From NCBI GenBank assembly GCA_905211675.1, contig CAJMBP010000003.1, positions 1-43,772 on the forward strand: a DNA stretch of 43,772 bases. Direction: 5' to 3'. The notes below the pieces were generated by a model. It did not search any database. It was not told the origin of the DNA and worked only from the letters and a program-made list of their open reading frames with translations. The translations under genes were made by a program, and so were the position numbers. Positions 15,076 through 23,046 of this stretch are shown in pieces (positions within the stretch are counted from its first letter, which is position 1; each line of letters opens with the position of its first letter). Source of the DNA: an uncultured Oscillospiraceae bacterium (GTDB lineage Bacteria > Bacillota > Clostridia > Oscillospirales > Acutalibacteraceae).

Positions 15076-16200
15076 ATGCTTGAATTTGAGCAGTTAAAAT
15101 TGCGCCTTACGGCAAACGAACAGGAAATTCACGATTTGCGCGACGCCATAGGCTATGATAAATTGACGCGCGAAATCGAGGAGCTTGAGTTAAAACAGGC
15201 AGCCCCGGGCTTTTGGGACGATATTGAAAATTCACAGGCTGTCGTTCAAAAAACAGGTAAATTAAAAAATAAGGTAGAGCAATACGATAACATTGCGTCT
15301 GCCTACGACGACCTTTTAATACTTATTGATATGGCAGACGAAGAGGGCGACGCCTCGATGGTTGACGAGCTTACAAAATCGGTTGATGAACTTGAAAGCA
15401 AGCTTTCTTCACTCAGGCTCGGCACCTTGCTTACGGGCGAGTATGATGCCAACAATACGCTGCTTACATTTCATGCAGGCTCGGGCGGCACCGAGGCTAT
15501 GGACTGGGTGTCTATGCTTGTAAGAATGTACACCCGTTGGAGCGAGCGTCACGGATTTAATGTTAAGGTGCTTGATTTTCTTGACGGCGATGAGGCCGGC
15601 CTTAAAAGCGCTACAATGCTTGTGGAGGGTGAAAATGCCTACGGTTATTTGAAAAGTGAGTCGGGTGTTCACCGCCTTGTGCGCGTGTCGCCATTTGACG
15701 CCTCGGGCAGACGGCACACATCGTTTGCGTCGCTTGAGGTTATGCCTGAAATTACCGATGATAAAGATATCGAAATTCGTGATGAAGATATTAAAATGGA
15801 TGTTTTTCGCTCATCGGGTGCAGGCGGTCAGCATATTAACAAAACCTCGTCGGCAGTGCGCCTTACGCATATTCCCACGGGTATTGTTGTTGCCTGCCAG
15901 AATGAGCGCAGTCAATTTCAAAACCGCGAGCAGGCAATGCGTATGCTTAAATCAAAATTACTTGAAATAAAAGAGCGCGAGCACCTTGAAAAAATAGAGG
16001 ATATTAAGGGCGTTCAAAAAGAAATAACCTGGGGTTCGCAAATTCGTTCTTATGTATTTATGCCTTATACTATGGCAAAAGACCATCGCACGGGGTTTGA
16101 ATCGGGCAACATAAACGCAGTTATGGACGGCGATTTAGACGGCTTTATAAACGCTTATCTCAAGGCCGCCTCAAAGGGCGAATTAAATAATAATAATTAA
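15076..16200 (+). CDS. prfB: Peptide chain release factor 2, encoded in one frame
   Basis: RF2 recognises UAA and UGA stop codons and triggers peptide release. The 374-residue protein has the SPF recognition tripeptide (205-207) and the catalytic GGQ (250-252) in SSGAGGQHINKTSS. GSGGTEAMDW starts the core, and the N-terminal coiled-coil domain 1 is complete. In many bacteria prfB carries an in-frame UGA near codon 26 that is bypassed by +1 frameshifting. Here the equivalent stretch, LRDAIGYDKL (21-30), is continuous and no CTTTGA slippery site is present. Translation therefore needs no frameshift and the classic autoregulation is absent. TTGGAGGAAA precedes ATG 15076. Confidence 0.96.
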   Translation: MLEFEQLKLRLTANEQEIHDLRDAIGYDKLTREIEELELKQAAPGFWDDIENSQAVVQKTGKLKNKVEQYDNIASAYDDLLILIDMADEEGDASMVDELTKSVDELESKLSSLRLGTLLTGEYDANNTLLTFHAGSGGTEAMDWVSMLVRMYTRWSERHGFNVKVLDFLDGDEAGLKSATMLVEGENAYGYLKSESGVHRLVRVSPFDASGRRHTSFASLEVMPEITDDKDIEIRDEDIKMDVFRSSGAGGQHINKTSSAVRLTHIPTGIVVACQNERSQFQNREQAMRMLKSKLLEIKEREHLEKIEDIKGVQKEITWGSQIRSYVFMPYTMAKDHRTGFESGNINAVMDGDLDGFINAYLKAASKGELNNNN

Positions 16201-16212
16201 GGGGAATAACAA

Positions 16213-17148
16213 ATGAAAAGACTGTTATCTGTTCTTACGGCGGCAATGCTTATTGTTTTGTTGCTTACCGGTTGCGGTGAAAAACGCAGGCTGTACTCAA
16301 ATGTTGACCTTACAAACTATGTCGAGGTAGGGGATTATCTTGGATTGCAAATAGACACCTCGACCGATGACTACAAAAAAAGCTATGCCCAATTCATTTA
16401 CAGCGAGATAGACGCCTACGAAATCAGCAGCGACGAAATTAAAAGCGCCGTAACCTTTGATGAATCGGCCGATGCAACCGTCGAGCTCGGCGATATCGTA
16501 AATATAGATTTTAAGGGCTATAAGGGAGAAACCGAAATAAACAATGGCTCGGCACAGGGCTATTTGCTTGTTGTGGGTTCGGGCAGTTTTATCGACACCT
16601 TTGAGCAACAGCTTGTAAATGCAAAGGTTGGTCAAACGGTTAATGTTTCGGTGACCTTTCCGAGTAATTACACGGCAGATGCAAGTCTTGCCGGCGTCAA
16701 AGCGAGATTTGATGTAAAAATAAACTCTATTGCAAAGGCTCCCGAGCAGCTTTACAAGTTGTTTAGCGTTGAATCTGAACAGGAATATGCCGATTATTTA
16801 AGAGAGTCTACGCTTAAAAATATAATATTTAACACGGTTTGTAAAGACAGTAAAATTGAAAATTACCCTAAAAAAGATGTCAAAAAAATATATAACGGAG
16901 CAGTTGCCGTATATGCCGAAAAGGGAGCCGACTTATCCTCTCAGGATGAGGAAACCGTTTTGCAAAAAATAGTTTATCCTCTTATGAATACAAATATGGT
17001 TATGTATTACATACTTGACGCCGAGGGTCTCGAAATTTATGAAAGCACTGTTGAAAGCCAAAATGTAAGCAACCCCGTTATAGCCGAAAGCTATGCCGTG
17101 CAGGATATTGTACTTGAATATCTTTTGGATAATGCAGTGGTAAAATGA
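16213..17148 (+). CDS. Lipoprotein with trigger-factor-like FKBP domain
   Basis: A 311-residue predicted membrane-anchored folding factor. The signal sequence MKRLLSVLTAAMLIVLLLTGCG ends in a lipobox (LLTG|C20). Residues about 95-175 match the FKBP domain of trigger factor: GDIVNIDFKGYKGE, then VVGSGSFIDTFEQQLVNAKVGQ and VTFPSNYTADASLAGVKARFDV. The C-terminal half is helical, as in the trigger factor arm and back regions, but the ribosome-binding N-terminal domain is replaced by the lipoprotein signal. It probably acts on secreted proteins outside the membrane. It lies 12 bases after prfB and its stop overlaps the next start (ATGA). Confidence 0.8.
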   Translation: MKRLLSVLTAAMLIVLLLTGCGEKRRLYSNVDLTNYVEVGDYLGLQIDTSTDDYKKSYAQFIYSEIDAYEISSDEIKSAVTFDESADATVELGDIVNIDFKGYKGETEINNGSAQGYLLVVGSGSFIDTFEQQLVNAKVGQTVNVSVTFPSNYTADASLAGVKARFDVKINSIAKAPEQLYKLFSVESEQEYADYLRESTLKNIIFNTVCKDSKIENYPKKDVKKIYNGAVAVYAEKGADLSSQDEETVLQKIVYPLMNTNMVMYYILDAEGLEIYESTVESQNVSNPVIAESYAVQDIVLEYLLDNAVVK

Positions 17149-17708
17149 TAAAAATTTACGAAGCTTTAATTACAGACTTTACGCAGGCAGACTATACAAA
17201 AGAGTATAGTCTGCTTGACTGTGCTTTTAAAGAAAAAATTTGCGCCAAAAAATCACAGCTTGACAAAATGCGTTCGCTTGCAGGCCGTATCCTGTTAAGG
17301 CGCGGAGCCGCCGAAATATACGCCAAAACCGAATTTGACATAACCTATAACAAAAACTCAAAACCTCTTACCGACTTTTGCTTTTTTAATATTTCTCACA
17401 GCGAAAACAGGGTTGTATGCGTTTTTGCCGACGGGCCCGTAGGAATAGATATTCAAAAAATAATACAGGTAAGAAAGCGCGAAAAATATAAATTTTTTAC
17501 AGATTTTGAAAACGCTTATATAAATGCCGATGAAAATCTTATTTCACAAAGATACACCGAAGTGTTCGCAAAAAAAGAAGCGGCTTTAAAAATGCTCGGT
17601 CTGTCGATTGCCGAATTCGGCAAAATTGACACATTTTCAAAAGAATATAAATTAAGCGTTCAGGAAAAAGACGGTTTTGTAATGGCAGTTTGCCTAAAAA
17701 ATTCTTGA
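17145..17708 (+). CDS. 4'-phosphopantetheinyl transferase superfamily protein
   Basis: A 187-residue Sfp-type enzyme that would move the phosphopantetheine arm of CoA onto a serine of a carrier protein. Recognisable parts are LAGRILLRRG (46-55), FFNISHSENRVVCVF (80-94), VGIDIQKI (99-106) and FAKKEAALKMLG (141-152). The metal-binding pattern is usually GIDIE; here the third acidic position is Q104, while D102 and E145 are kept. No polyketide or non-ribosomal synthetase is nearby, so the carrier protein is unknown; fatty-acid ACP is possible. The start overlaps the lipoprotein stop, so it ends this operon. Confidence 0.8.
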   Translation: MIKIYEALITDFTQADYTKEYSLLDCAFKEKICAKKSQLDKMRSLAGRILLRRGAAEIYAKTEFDITYNKNSKPLTDFCFFNISHSENRVVCVFADGPVGIDIQKIIQVRKREKYKFFTDFENAYINADENLISQRYTEVFAKKEAALKMLGLSIAEFGKIDTFSKEYKLSVQEKDGFVMAVCLKNS

Positions 17709-17754
17709 ATTTGTAAACATAGTGTTAAAGTCTTAATTTGATAAAACATACCAC

Positions 17755-17783
17755 TTGCAAATTATATAAATTTCGTGTAAAAT
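17755..17783 (+). promoter_or_regulatory. Candidate SigA promoter of the CdaR-like regulator
   Basis: TTGCAA (17755-17760) and TAAAAT (17778-17783) are separated by 17 bases. The predicted start site is near 17790, 26 bases before the ATG. Confidence 0.5.
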
Positions 17784-17815
17784 ATAATATATATCATAAA
17801 GGGAAGTGTAAATGT

Positions 17816-18892
17816 ATGCCAAATCGCTTGTTTCACACCGTAGTCAATCAAATGAAGGATGCTATCGATAAGCCGTTCGGCGTTATGGATGCCAACAACA
17901 CCGTAATTGCATGCAGTGAATTGGGCAGAATAGGCGAACAGCTTGACGTTTCGGTTATTCCGATAGCAGACGGCTTTACCGACGGAGGTTATACCTTCAA
18001 GCCCATTATTTCGGCTCAGGGTACCGACTACACGGTATTTGTTGAGGGTACCGACATTATAAGCGGCAAGTACGCCGCAATTATTGCGATCGCTTTTGCA
18101 AACATCAAAAATTATTATGACGAAAAATATGACCGCAGTAATTTTATTAAAGATATTATTCTTGACAACATTCTGCCGGGCGATATTTATATTAAAGCGC
18201 GTGAGCTTTACTTTGAAAGCGATGTTGCCCGCACGGTAATCTTAATACGCAATCTTGAGGGCGGCGATGTTTCGGTTTATGAGGTTTTGCAAAACCTATT
18301 TCCCGAAAAAACAAAGGATTTTATCATCAACATAAACGAAACCGACATTGCCCTTGTTAAGGAAACCAAGCCCGATATTGACCGTAAGGATATTGAAAAT
18401 CTGGCGTCTTCTATTGCCGACACACTTTCGGGAGAGTTTTATGTTCATACCGTTATCGGCATAGGAACCACCGTAAATAACCTTAAAAATCTTGCAAAAT
18501 CATTTAAAGAGGCCCAGACGGCGCTTGAGGTCGGCAAGGTATTCGATACCGAAAAAACAATCATTTCTTATGACAATCTCGGTATTGCAAGACTTATTTA
18601 CCAGTTGCCTACAACCCTTTGCGAAACCTTTTTGAAAGAGGTTTTCAAGCGCGGCTCTATCGAGAATTTGGATCAGGAGACACTCTTTACAATTCAGCGC
18701 TTCTTTGAAAACAATCTTAATGTTTCCGAAACCTCGAGAAAGCTGTTTGTTCACAGAAATACGCTTGTGTACCGTCTTGAAAAAATTAAAAAAATCACCG
18801 GTCTTGATTTGCGTGAATTTGACCATGCGATTATATTTAAAATCGCACTGATGGTAAACAAATATTTGAAGAGCAATCCTATAAAATACTAA
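17816..18892 (+). CDS. CdaR/PucR-type helix-turn-helix transcriptional regulator
   Basis: A 358-residue regulator. The C-terminal about 55 residues, LNVSETSRKLFVHRNTLVYR followed by LEKIKKITGLDLREF, form the PucR-type helix-turn-helix that ends CdaR and PucR family proteins. The middle region (about 130-260) resembles the GGDEF-like domain of the family, and the N-terminal 110 residues look like a small sensor domain (PFGVMDANNTVIACSE). The start is ATG 17816 behind GGGAAGTG; an upstream in-frame start at 17738 lies within the promoter. It sits just before ftsE with no clear terminator between, but has its own promoter. The target genes and effector are unknown; sugar diacids and purines are effectors of relatives. 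Confidence 0.85.
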   Translation: MPNRLFHTVVNQMKDAIDKPFGVMDANNTVIACSELGRIGEQLDVSVIPIADGFTDGGYTFKPIISAQGTDYTVFVEGTDIISGKYAAIIAIAFANIKNYYDEKYDRSNFIKDIILDNILPGDIYIKARELYFESDVARTVILIRNLEGGDVSVYEVLQNLFPEKTKDFIININETDIALVKETKPDIDRKDIENLASSIADTLSGEFYVHTVIGIGTTVNNLKNLAKSFKEAQTALEVGKVFDTEKTIISYDNLGIARLIYQLPTTLCETFLKEVFKRGSIENLDQETLFTIQRFFENNLNVSETSRKLFVHRNTLVYRLEKIKKITGLDLREFDHAIIFKIALMVNKYLKSNPIKY

Positions 18893-18912
18893 TCGAAAGT
18901 GTGAATACTTTA

Positions 18913-19644
18913 ATGTCAGAAGAAATGCTTGAGCAGACTCCGAGCTTTAATTCAGCCACGGAGCCTGTAATAGAATTCAGAGGAGTGTCTAAAACATATC
19001 CCAGCGGCACAAACGCTCTTGAAGACGTTAATATACGAATAAATAAAGGCGAATTTGTTTTTGTAGTGGGTTCATCGGGCGCCGGCAAAAGCACATTTAT
19101 GAAGCTTATAATGCGTGAAGAAAAGGCAAACACCGGTATAATCAATGTAAACGGCTTCAACCTCACCAAAATGTCACGCAAAAAGGTTCCGCTTCTTCGC
19201 AGAACCATGGGTATAGTTTTTCAGGATTTCAGACTCATACCCACTATGAATGTGTTTGACAATGTTGCTTTTGCAATGCATGTTGTCGGAAAATCCGGCC
19301 GTGAAGTAAGGCGTGAGGTCTCAAAGGCGCTAAGCAAGGTAGGCCTCGGTGATAAGGCGCGTTCAATGCCTATGCAGCTTTCGGGTGGCGAACAGCAGCG
19401 AGTGGGTTTGGCGCGCGCACTTGTAAATGCGCCCGACCTAATAATTGCGGACGAGCCTACGGGTAATGTTGACCCCAATATGTCTTACGAGATAGTATCA
19501 CTGCTTACCGAAATTAACAAGCGCGGCACTACAATCTTGATGGTAACGCATGACCATAATCTTGTGCGTGATTTTAAGCACCGTGTTATTATGCTTGACA
19601 GCGGCAGAATTGTTGCCGACAACGCAGCAGGAGGTGCCGAATAA
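18913..19644 (+). CDS. ftsE: Cell division ATP-binding protein FtsE
   Basis: FtsE is the ATPase of the FtsEX complex, which transmits a division signal across the membrane to activate a peptidoglycan hydrolase. The 243-residue protein has Walker A GSSGAGKST, the signature LSGGEQQR, Walker B LIIADEPTGNVD and the switch VTHDH. Before the core (IEFRGVSKTYPSG) lies an extra acidic N-terminus of about 20 residues. ATG 18913 is chosen; GTG 18901 is an in-frame alternative, and neither has a good ribosome binding site. It overlaps ftsX (TAATG). The downstream M23 hydrolase is the expected partner. Confidence 0.95.
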   Translation: MSEEMLEQTPSFNSATEPVIEFRGVSKTYPSGTNALEDVNIRINKGEFVFVVGSSGAGKSTFMKLIMREEKANTGIINVNGFNLTKMSRKKVPLLRRTMGIVFQDFRLIPTMNVFDNVAFAMHVVGKSGREVRREVSKALSKVGLGDKARSMPMQLSGGEQQRVGLARALVNAPDLIIADEPTGNVDPNMSYEIVSLLTEINKRGTTILMVTHDHNLVRDFKHRVIMLDSGRIVADNAAGGAE

Positions 19645-20651
19645 TGAAGATGGGCAGTGTTAAATACCTCGTTAAAGAGGGCCTTAAAGGCGCTTGGGCA
19701 AACCGACTTATGACTCTGGCTTCGGTAGGCGTGCTTGTTGCCTGCATGGTGGTAATAGGTCTTGCTATTCTCATTTCCGAAAATGTTACATTGGCAATCG
19801 GAAAGCTTGAAAAACAAAATGTGGTTATGGTTTATATGAAAGACTATAACTGGGCGCTTTACAGCGATTCTTTGGAATTGCCCGAACAACCCCGTGAGGG
19901 CGCCGACCAAAACGGAATTTTAGAGTCCGATTATGTAATACATAACGATGACGAGGCAAAGTCGCTTTGCGATAAAATATCGGCATTGCCGAATGTTGAC
20001 TCGGTTGAGTATGTTTCGAGCGAGGTCGGCCTTGAAACCGTAAAGGGCGATATGATGGACGGTCAGCAAGATTACTTTACTTTTCTTGATGACCAATACG
20101 GAAATCCGCTGTCGGCGGCAGCCAAGGTTACTATGAAAGAAATGGCCTTGTTTGACGAAACAATAGGTAAAATAAAAGAATTTGACGGTGTAGATGTTAT
20201 TCAGTCTCACGGCGATTTAGCCGAAAAAATCGACGCCATAAAGCAGGGAATTTATGTAGCGGGATTTTGGATTATAGGAATTCTTATTATTATTTCGCTT
20301 GTAATCGTTTCAAATACAATACGGGTAACAATGTATAACAGAAAGCTTGAAATAAGCATTATGAAAGCGGTCGGAGCCACCGACGCCTTTGTAAGAATAC
20401 CGTTTGTTATCGAGGGTATGCTTATCGGTTTGATTTCTGCCCTTGTTTCCGAGGGGCTTATATACTTCTGCTACCGTGTTGCAACCGAAAAAATATCTGC
20501 CATGCTGGGCAGTGTTGTACCGTTCGGTGAAGTGGCGCTTTATTTGCTGCTTGTGTTTGTTGTTATAGGACTTTTTGCCGGCGCAGCAGGCAGTGCCTTT
20601 ATGATAAGCAAATATCTAAAGCGCGAGGGTAGTGAGTTTACGGCAATATAA
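19644..20651 (+). CDS. ftsX: Cell division permease FtsX
   Basis: FtsX is the four-helix membrane partner of FtsE. The 335-residue protein has one N-terminal membrane segment (LASVGVLVACMVVIGLAILI), a large extracellular domain of about 190 residues, and three C-terminal segments starting near GFWIIGILIIISLVIVSNTI. The conserved RKLEISIMKAVGATDAFVRIPFVIEG-like coupling region lies between the second and third. The extracellular loop is where Gram-positive FtsX contacts a PcsB/CwlO-type hydrolase, and such a gene follows. ATG 19644 overlaps the ftsE stop by one base. Confidence 0.95.
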   Translation: MKMGSVKYLVKEGLKGAWANRLMTLASVGVLVACMVVIGLAILISENVTLAIGKLEKQNVVMVYMKDYNWALYSDSLELPEQPREGADQNGILESDYVIHNDDEAKSLCDKISALPNVDSVEYVSSEVGLETVKGDMMDGQQDYFTFLDDQYGNPLSAAAKVTMKEMALFDETIGKIKEFDGVDVIQSHGDLAEKIDAIKQGIYVAGFWIIGILIIISLVIVSNTIRVTMYNRKLEISIMKAVGATDAFVRIPFVIEGMLIGLISALVSEGLIYFCYRVATEKISAMLGSVVPFGEVALYLLLVFVVIGLFAGAAGSAFMISKYLKREGSEFTAI

Positions 20652-20697
20652 GTAATTGTTTTGCGCCGTTTGTGCGCAGAAGGGAAAGAAAAAATCT

Positions 20698-21915
20698 ATG
20701 AAAATCAGTTTAAAGCGTGTAATAACATTAGTGCTTTGCTTGGCAATGGTTGTTACATCGTCACTTTATACTGCGGCACTTACTCAGGGTGAGAGAGATA
20801 AACTTAATCAGGATATAGACGCTTTAAAGAAAGAAGCAAGCGCTATACAGGCCGAGATAAACGAGCTTAAATCGCAAAAGAGCGATCAGGCCGCCATTCT
20901 TGCGGCGGTTCGAAAAAAAATAGCCAATACGCAGGCTCAAATCGATCGCTGCAATCGGGAAATAGCCTCTATAAATTCGCGAATTTCTGCCAATAAAGCG
21001 GAAATTGCCAAAAAAGAAGCAGAAATTGAAGGCGATAAGCTTGCTTTTAAAAAGCGTATAAGGGCAATTTATATGAGCAATACCGACAGCTCGGTTCAGA
21101 TACTTTTGGGCGCCGAAGATTTTGCCGACTTTTTACAGCTTTCTCAGCTTGTGTCGTCGGTTTCTTCGCATGATAAGCGCCTTATGGAAGATTTAAAGGG
21201 TGAAATTGAGGCTCTTAACGAGAAAATTGCCCAAAACGAAGAGCTTTTGAAAGAGCAGGTTTCAATTAAATCCACAATAGACGCACAGCAGAATGAGCTT
21301 AAATCGCAGGAAAACGAGGCGGCGGCTATATATAACAATATTGCCGCACAGCAGGCCGAAAATCAGGATGATGTCGATGCAATTAACGCTCAGGTGAAAA
21401 AACTGCAAAAGCAGTTGGAAGACGATATTGCCTCTAAAAGTTATGCAACATTTGTCAATCCTAATACAGGTCTTCAGTGGCCTGTAAGCGGCTATTTTAA
21501 TATAAGTGCGGGATTCAAAAGCAACGATGCTGTGCACAGAGGTAATCACAACGGTATTGATATTGCAGGCGGCGGTATACAGGGTCAGCCAATACGAGCT
21601 ATTGCCGACGGTTATGTAACACTTGTCAATAACAGTTGTACTCATAACTACAAAAAATCAGGCAACTGTTGCGGTAACGGCTACGGCAACTATTGCACCG
21701 TTAACCACGGCAGTCTTAACATTAACGGAACAACGTCAAACTATGTTGCATACTATGCGCACGCATCAAGAATTATTGTTTCAAACGGGCAATATGTAAA
21801 GCAGGGCGATATACTGGGTTATGTGGGTTCAACCGGTTGGTCAACAGGTTATCATTTACACTTGGGCATACTCAGAAACGGCAGTTGGATAAATCCGCAT
21901 CCCTTGTTCTTTTAG
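20698..21915 (+). CDS. PcsB/EnvC-like coiled-coil murein hydrolase activator with M23 domain
   Basis: A 405-residue secreted cell-wall protein. The signal peptide KRVITLVLCLAMVVTSSLYT ends near residue 27. Residues about 30-235 are a long coiled coil rich in Lys, Glu, Gln and Ala (KKEASAIQAEINELKSQKSD). The C-terminal domain is a LytM/M23 peptidase fold with HNGIDIAGG, ADGYV, YYAHAS and GYHLHLG, so the zinc ligands (H and D in HNGID, HxH in HLH) appear intact and it may be catalytic. The architecture and position right after ftsEX identify it as the hydrolase controlled by FtsEX. ATG 20698 follows AAGGGAAAG. An insertion with four cysteines (SCTHNYKKSGNCCGNGYGNYC) sits inside the M23 domain. 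Confidence 0.9.
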   Translation: MKISLKRVITLVLCLAMVVTSSLYTAALTQGERDKLNQDIDALKKEASAIQAEINELKSQKSDQAAILAAVRKKIANTQAQIDRCNREIASINSRISANKAEIAKKEAEIEGDKLAFKKRIRAIYMSNTDSSVQILLGAEDFADFLQLSQLVSSVSSHDKRLMEDLKGEIEALNEKIAQNEELLKEQVSIKSTIDAQQNELKSQENEAAAIYNNIAAQQAENQDDVDAINAQVKKLQKQLEDDIASKSYATFVNPNTGLQWPVSGYFNISAGFKSNDAVHRGNHNGIDIAGGGIQGQPIRAIADGYVTLVNNSCTHNYKKSGNCCGNGYGNYCTVNHGSLNINGTTSNYVAYYAHASRIIVSNGQYVKQGDILGYVGSTGWSTGYHLHLGILRNGSWINPHPLFF

Positions 21916-21924
21916 TTAATAAAT

Positions 21925-22428
21925 ATGAACAAGGTAAAACTATTCAGAATATTCAGCTTTATTTTGCTCGCTTCTTGGATGCTTTTGATTTTTGTGTTTT
22001 CCTCTCAAAATGCAGAAGAATCTTCAAAAACAAGCGGTTCGGTGGTTTCGGCGGTAATAGAAACCGTTTACCCTAAATACGAAACCTTTACGCCTGAACA
22101 GCAAATCAGCATAACCGACCGAGTGACGCTTATTGTGCGTAAAACAGCGCATTTTTCCGAATACTTTGTTTTAGGTGCGCTTGCATTGGCGGCAACGGTT
22201 ACATTTAGTAAATACAGTGCTTTTTTACGCGGCACATTGGCATTTTTATTAAGCTCGCTTTATGCGGTTTTTGATGAAGTGCATCAATACTTTGTGCCGG
22301 GCAGGGCGTGCAAAATATTTGATGTTTTTATCGATTCGGCAGGCAGCCTGACCGCTGTACTTTTACTGTCGGTTATAATAGGAAAAATTTGCAAAAAACG
22401 CAATACGGCAGGTGATGTTTGTGCGTAA
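21925..22428 (+). CDS. VanZ-family membrane protein
   Basis: A 167-residue membrane protein of the VanZ family (named after a teicoplanin-resistance protein; most members are uncharacterised). It has an N-terminal segment FSFILLASWMLLIFVFSSQNA with the family SSQ motif, then KTAHFSEYFVLGALAL (R/K-K-x-x-H pattern), YAVFDEVHQYFVPGRACKIFDVFIDSAGS (the E-x-x-Q-x-F-x-x-x-R signature) and a last membrane segment. It follows the M23 hydrolase by 9 bases and overlaps the next gene. No other glycopeptide-resistance genes are present, so the name should not be read as vancomycin resistance. Confidence 0.9.
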   Translation: MNKVKLFRIFSFILLASWMLLIFVFSSQNAEESSKTSGSVVSAVIETVYPKYETFTPEQQISITDRVTLIVRKTAHFSEYFVLGALALAATVTFSKYSAFLRGTLAFLLSSLYAVFDEVHQYFVPGRACKIFDVFIDSAGSLTAVLLLSVIIGKICKKRNTAGDVCA

Positions 22429-22900
22429 AAAAGATTTAATACAGCAAAATTTAACGCTTTTTGATACTCTGCAAAAAACACAGCTTGAGTTAGATGAGCT
22501 TAAAAAGCAGGTAAAAGCTTACTCGAATGAAATAAAAGCGTTACAGTCTGAGCTTGCGGCTAAAGAGGGTAATGCTTTGCAGTCAACCGAGCCTATGCGC
22601 AGGCTTGAAGAAAAGGTTCTGGCAACCGCGGCGTTAAAGCCCGATGTCGAATACGGCTCCGAGGTTATAGGAAAAATCGTAATTTCCGCCGCAGATTACA
22701 GCAACCGTCTTACACCCGGCGGCGACGACTCCAACAAAGAACTTATAAATCTTATTTTAGGCAAAACAGAGCTTGCCAAATCTGAAATATTATCGGTTAC
22801 TCAATCGGACGATGATTTTGAAACAAAACGCTTAAAAATAGATCAGATAGCTAAGGTTACCGAGGATTATTTTGCAAGCGTGGCGGCACAAATTGTATAA
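22421..22900 (+). CDS. Hypothetical coiled-coil protein
   Basis: A soluble protein of about 159 residues with no family I recognise. Residues 6-50 form a heptad-like coiled coil (LFDTLQKTQLELDELKKQVK), followed by an acidic, helical C-terminal half. No signal peptide or membrane segment is seen. The start is set at GTG 22421, because AGGTG (22410-22414) lies 6 bases before it; ATG 22415 is too close to that site. The start overlaps the VanZ stop by 8 bases, so translation is coupled. As the last gene before a terminator in the ftsEX-hydrolase-vanZ run it could have a division or envelope role, but that is only context. Confidence 0.6.
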   Translation: MRKKDLIQQNLTLFDTLQKTQLELDELKKQVKAYSNEIKALQSELAAKEGNALQSTEPMRRLEEKVLATAALKPDVEYGSEVIGKIVISAADYSNRLTPGGDDSNKELINLILGKTELAKSEILSVTQSDDDFETKRLKIDQIAKVTEDYFASVAAQIV

Positions 22901-22906
22901 ATTATT

Positions 22907-22943
22907 AGGGACTGTAAGAATTGAAATTTTTACAGTCCCTTTT
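22907..22943 (+). terminator. Intrinsic terminator after the coiled-coil gene
   Basis: AGGGACTGTAA (22907-22917) pairs perfectly with TTACAGTCCCT (22930-22940), the stem extends inward by three pairs, and TTTT follows. Its core closely resembles the terminator at 4520-4558. Confidence 0.75.
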
Positions 22944-22973
22944 AGTTTTAACAAAAAGTTCATTTTTGATGAG

Positions 22974-23002
22974 TTGACAAAACAAAAAAACGGTATTATA
23001 AT
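22974..23002 (+). promoter_or_regulatory. Consensus SigA promoter of marR-ABC operon
   Basis: TTGACA (22974-22979), 17 bases, TATAAT (22997-23002): a perfect match to the vegetative promoter. Such a strong promoter normally needs repression, and a palindrome lies at the predicted start site. Confidence 0.8.
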
Positions 23003-23008
23003 AATAAA

Positions 23009-23024
23009 TGTTAGTTTGCTAACA
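23009..23024 (+). promoter_or_regulatory. Candidate MarR operator
   Basis: TGTTAG (23009-23014) and CTAACA (23019-23024) form a perfect palindrome around TTTG, directly at the predicted transcription start. GTTAG half-sites are known for some MarR-family repressors such as MepR. The first gene of the unit is a MarR protein, so autorepression is likely. Confidence 0.6.
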
Positions 23025-23046
23025 ATATTTTTTAGGCGGTGCATTT

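Noticed and set aside
15076..15160. A prfB frameshift hidden by a mis-set start
   Set aside because: The frame from ATG 15076 gives the complete N-terminal domain in register with other RF2 proteins, behind a good ribosome binding site.
21925..22428. Vancomycin or teicoplanin resistance from the VanZ match
   Set aside because: VanZ-family proteins are widespread without resistance, and no vanA/H/X/R/S genes are present.
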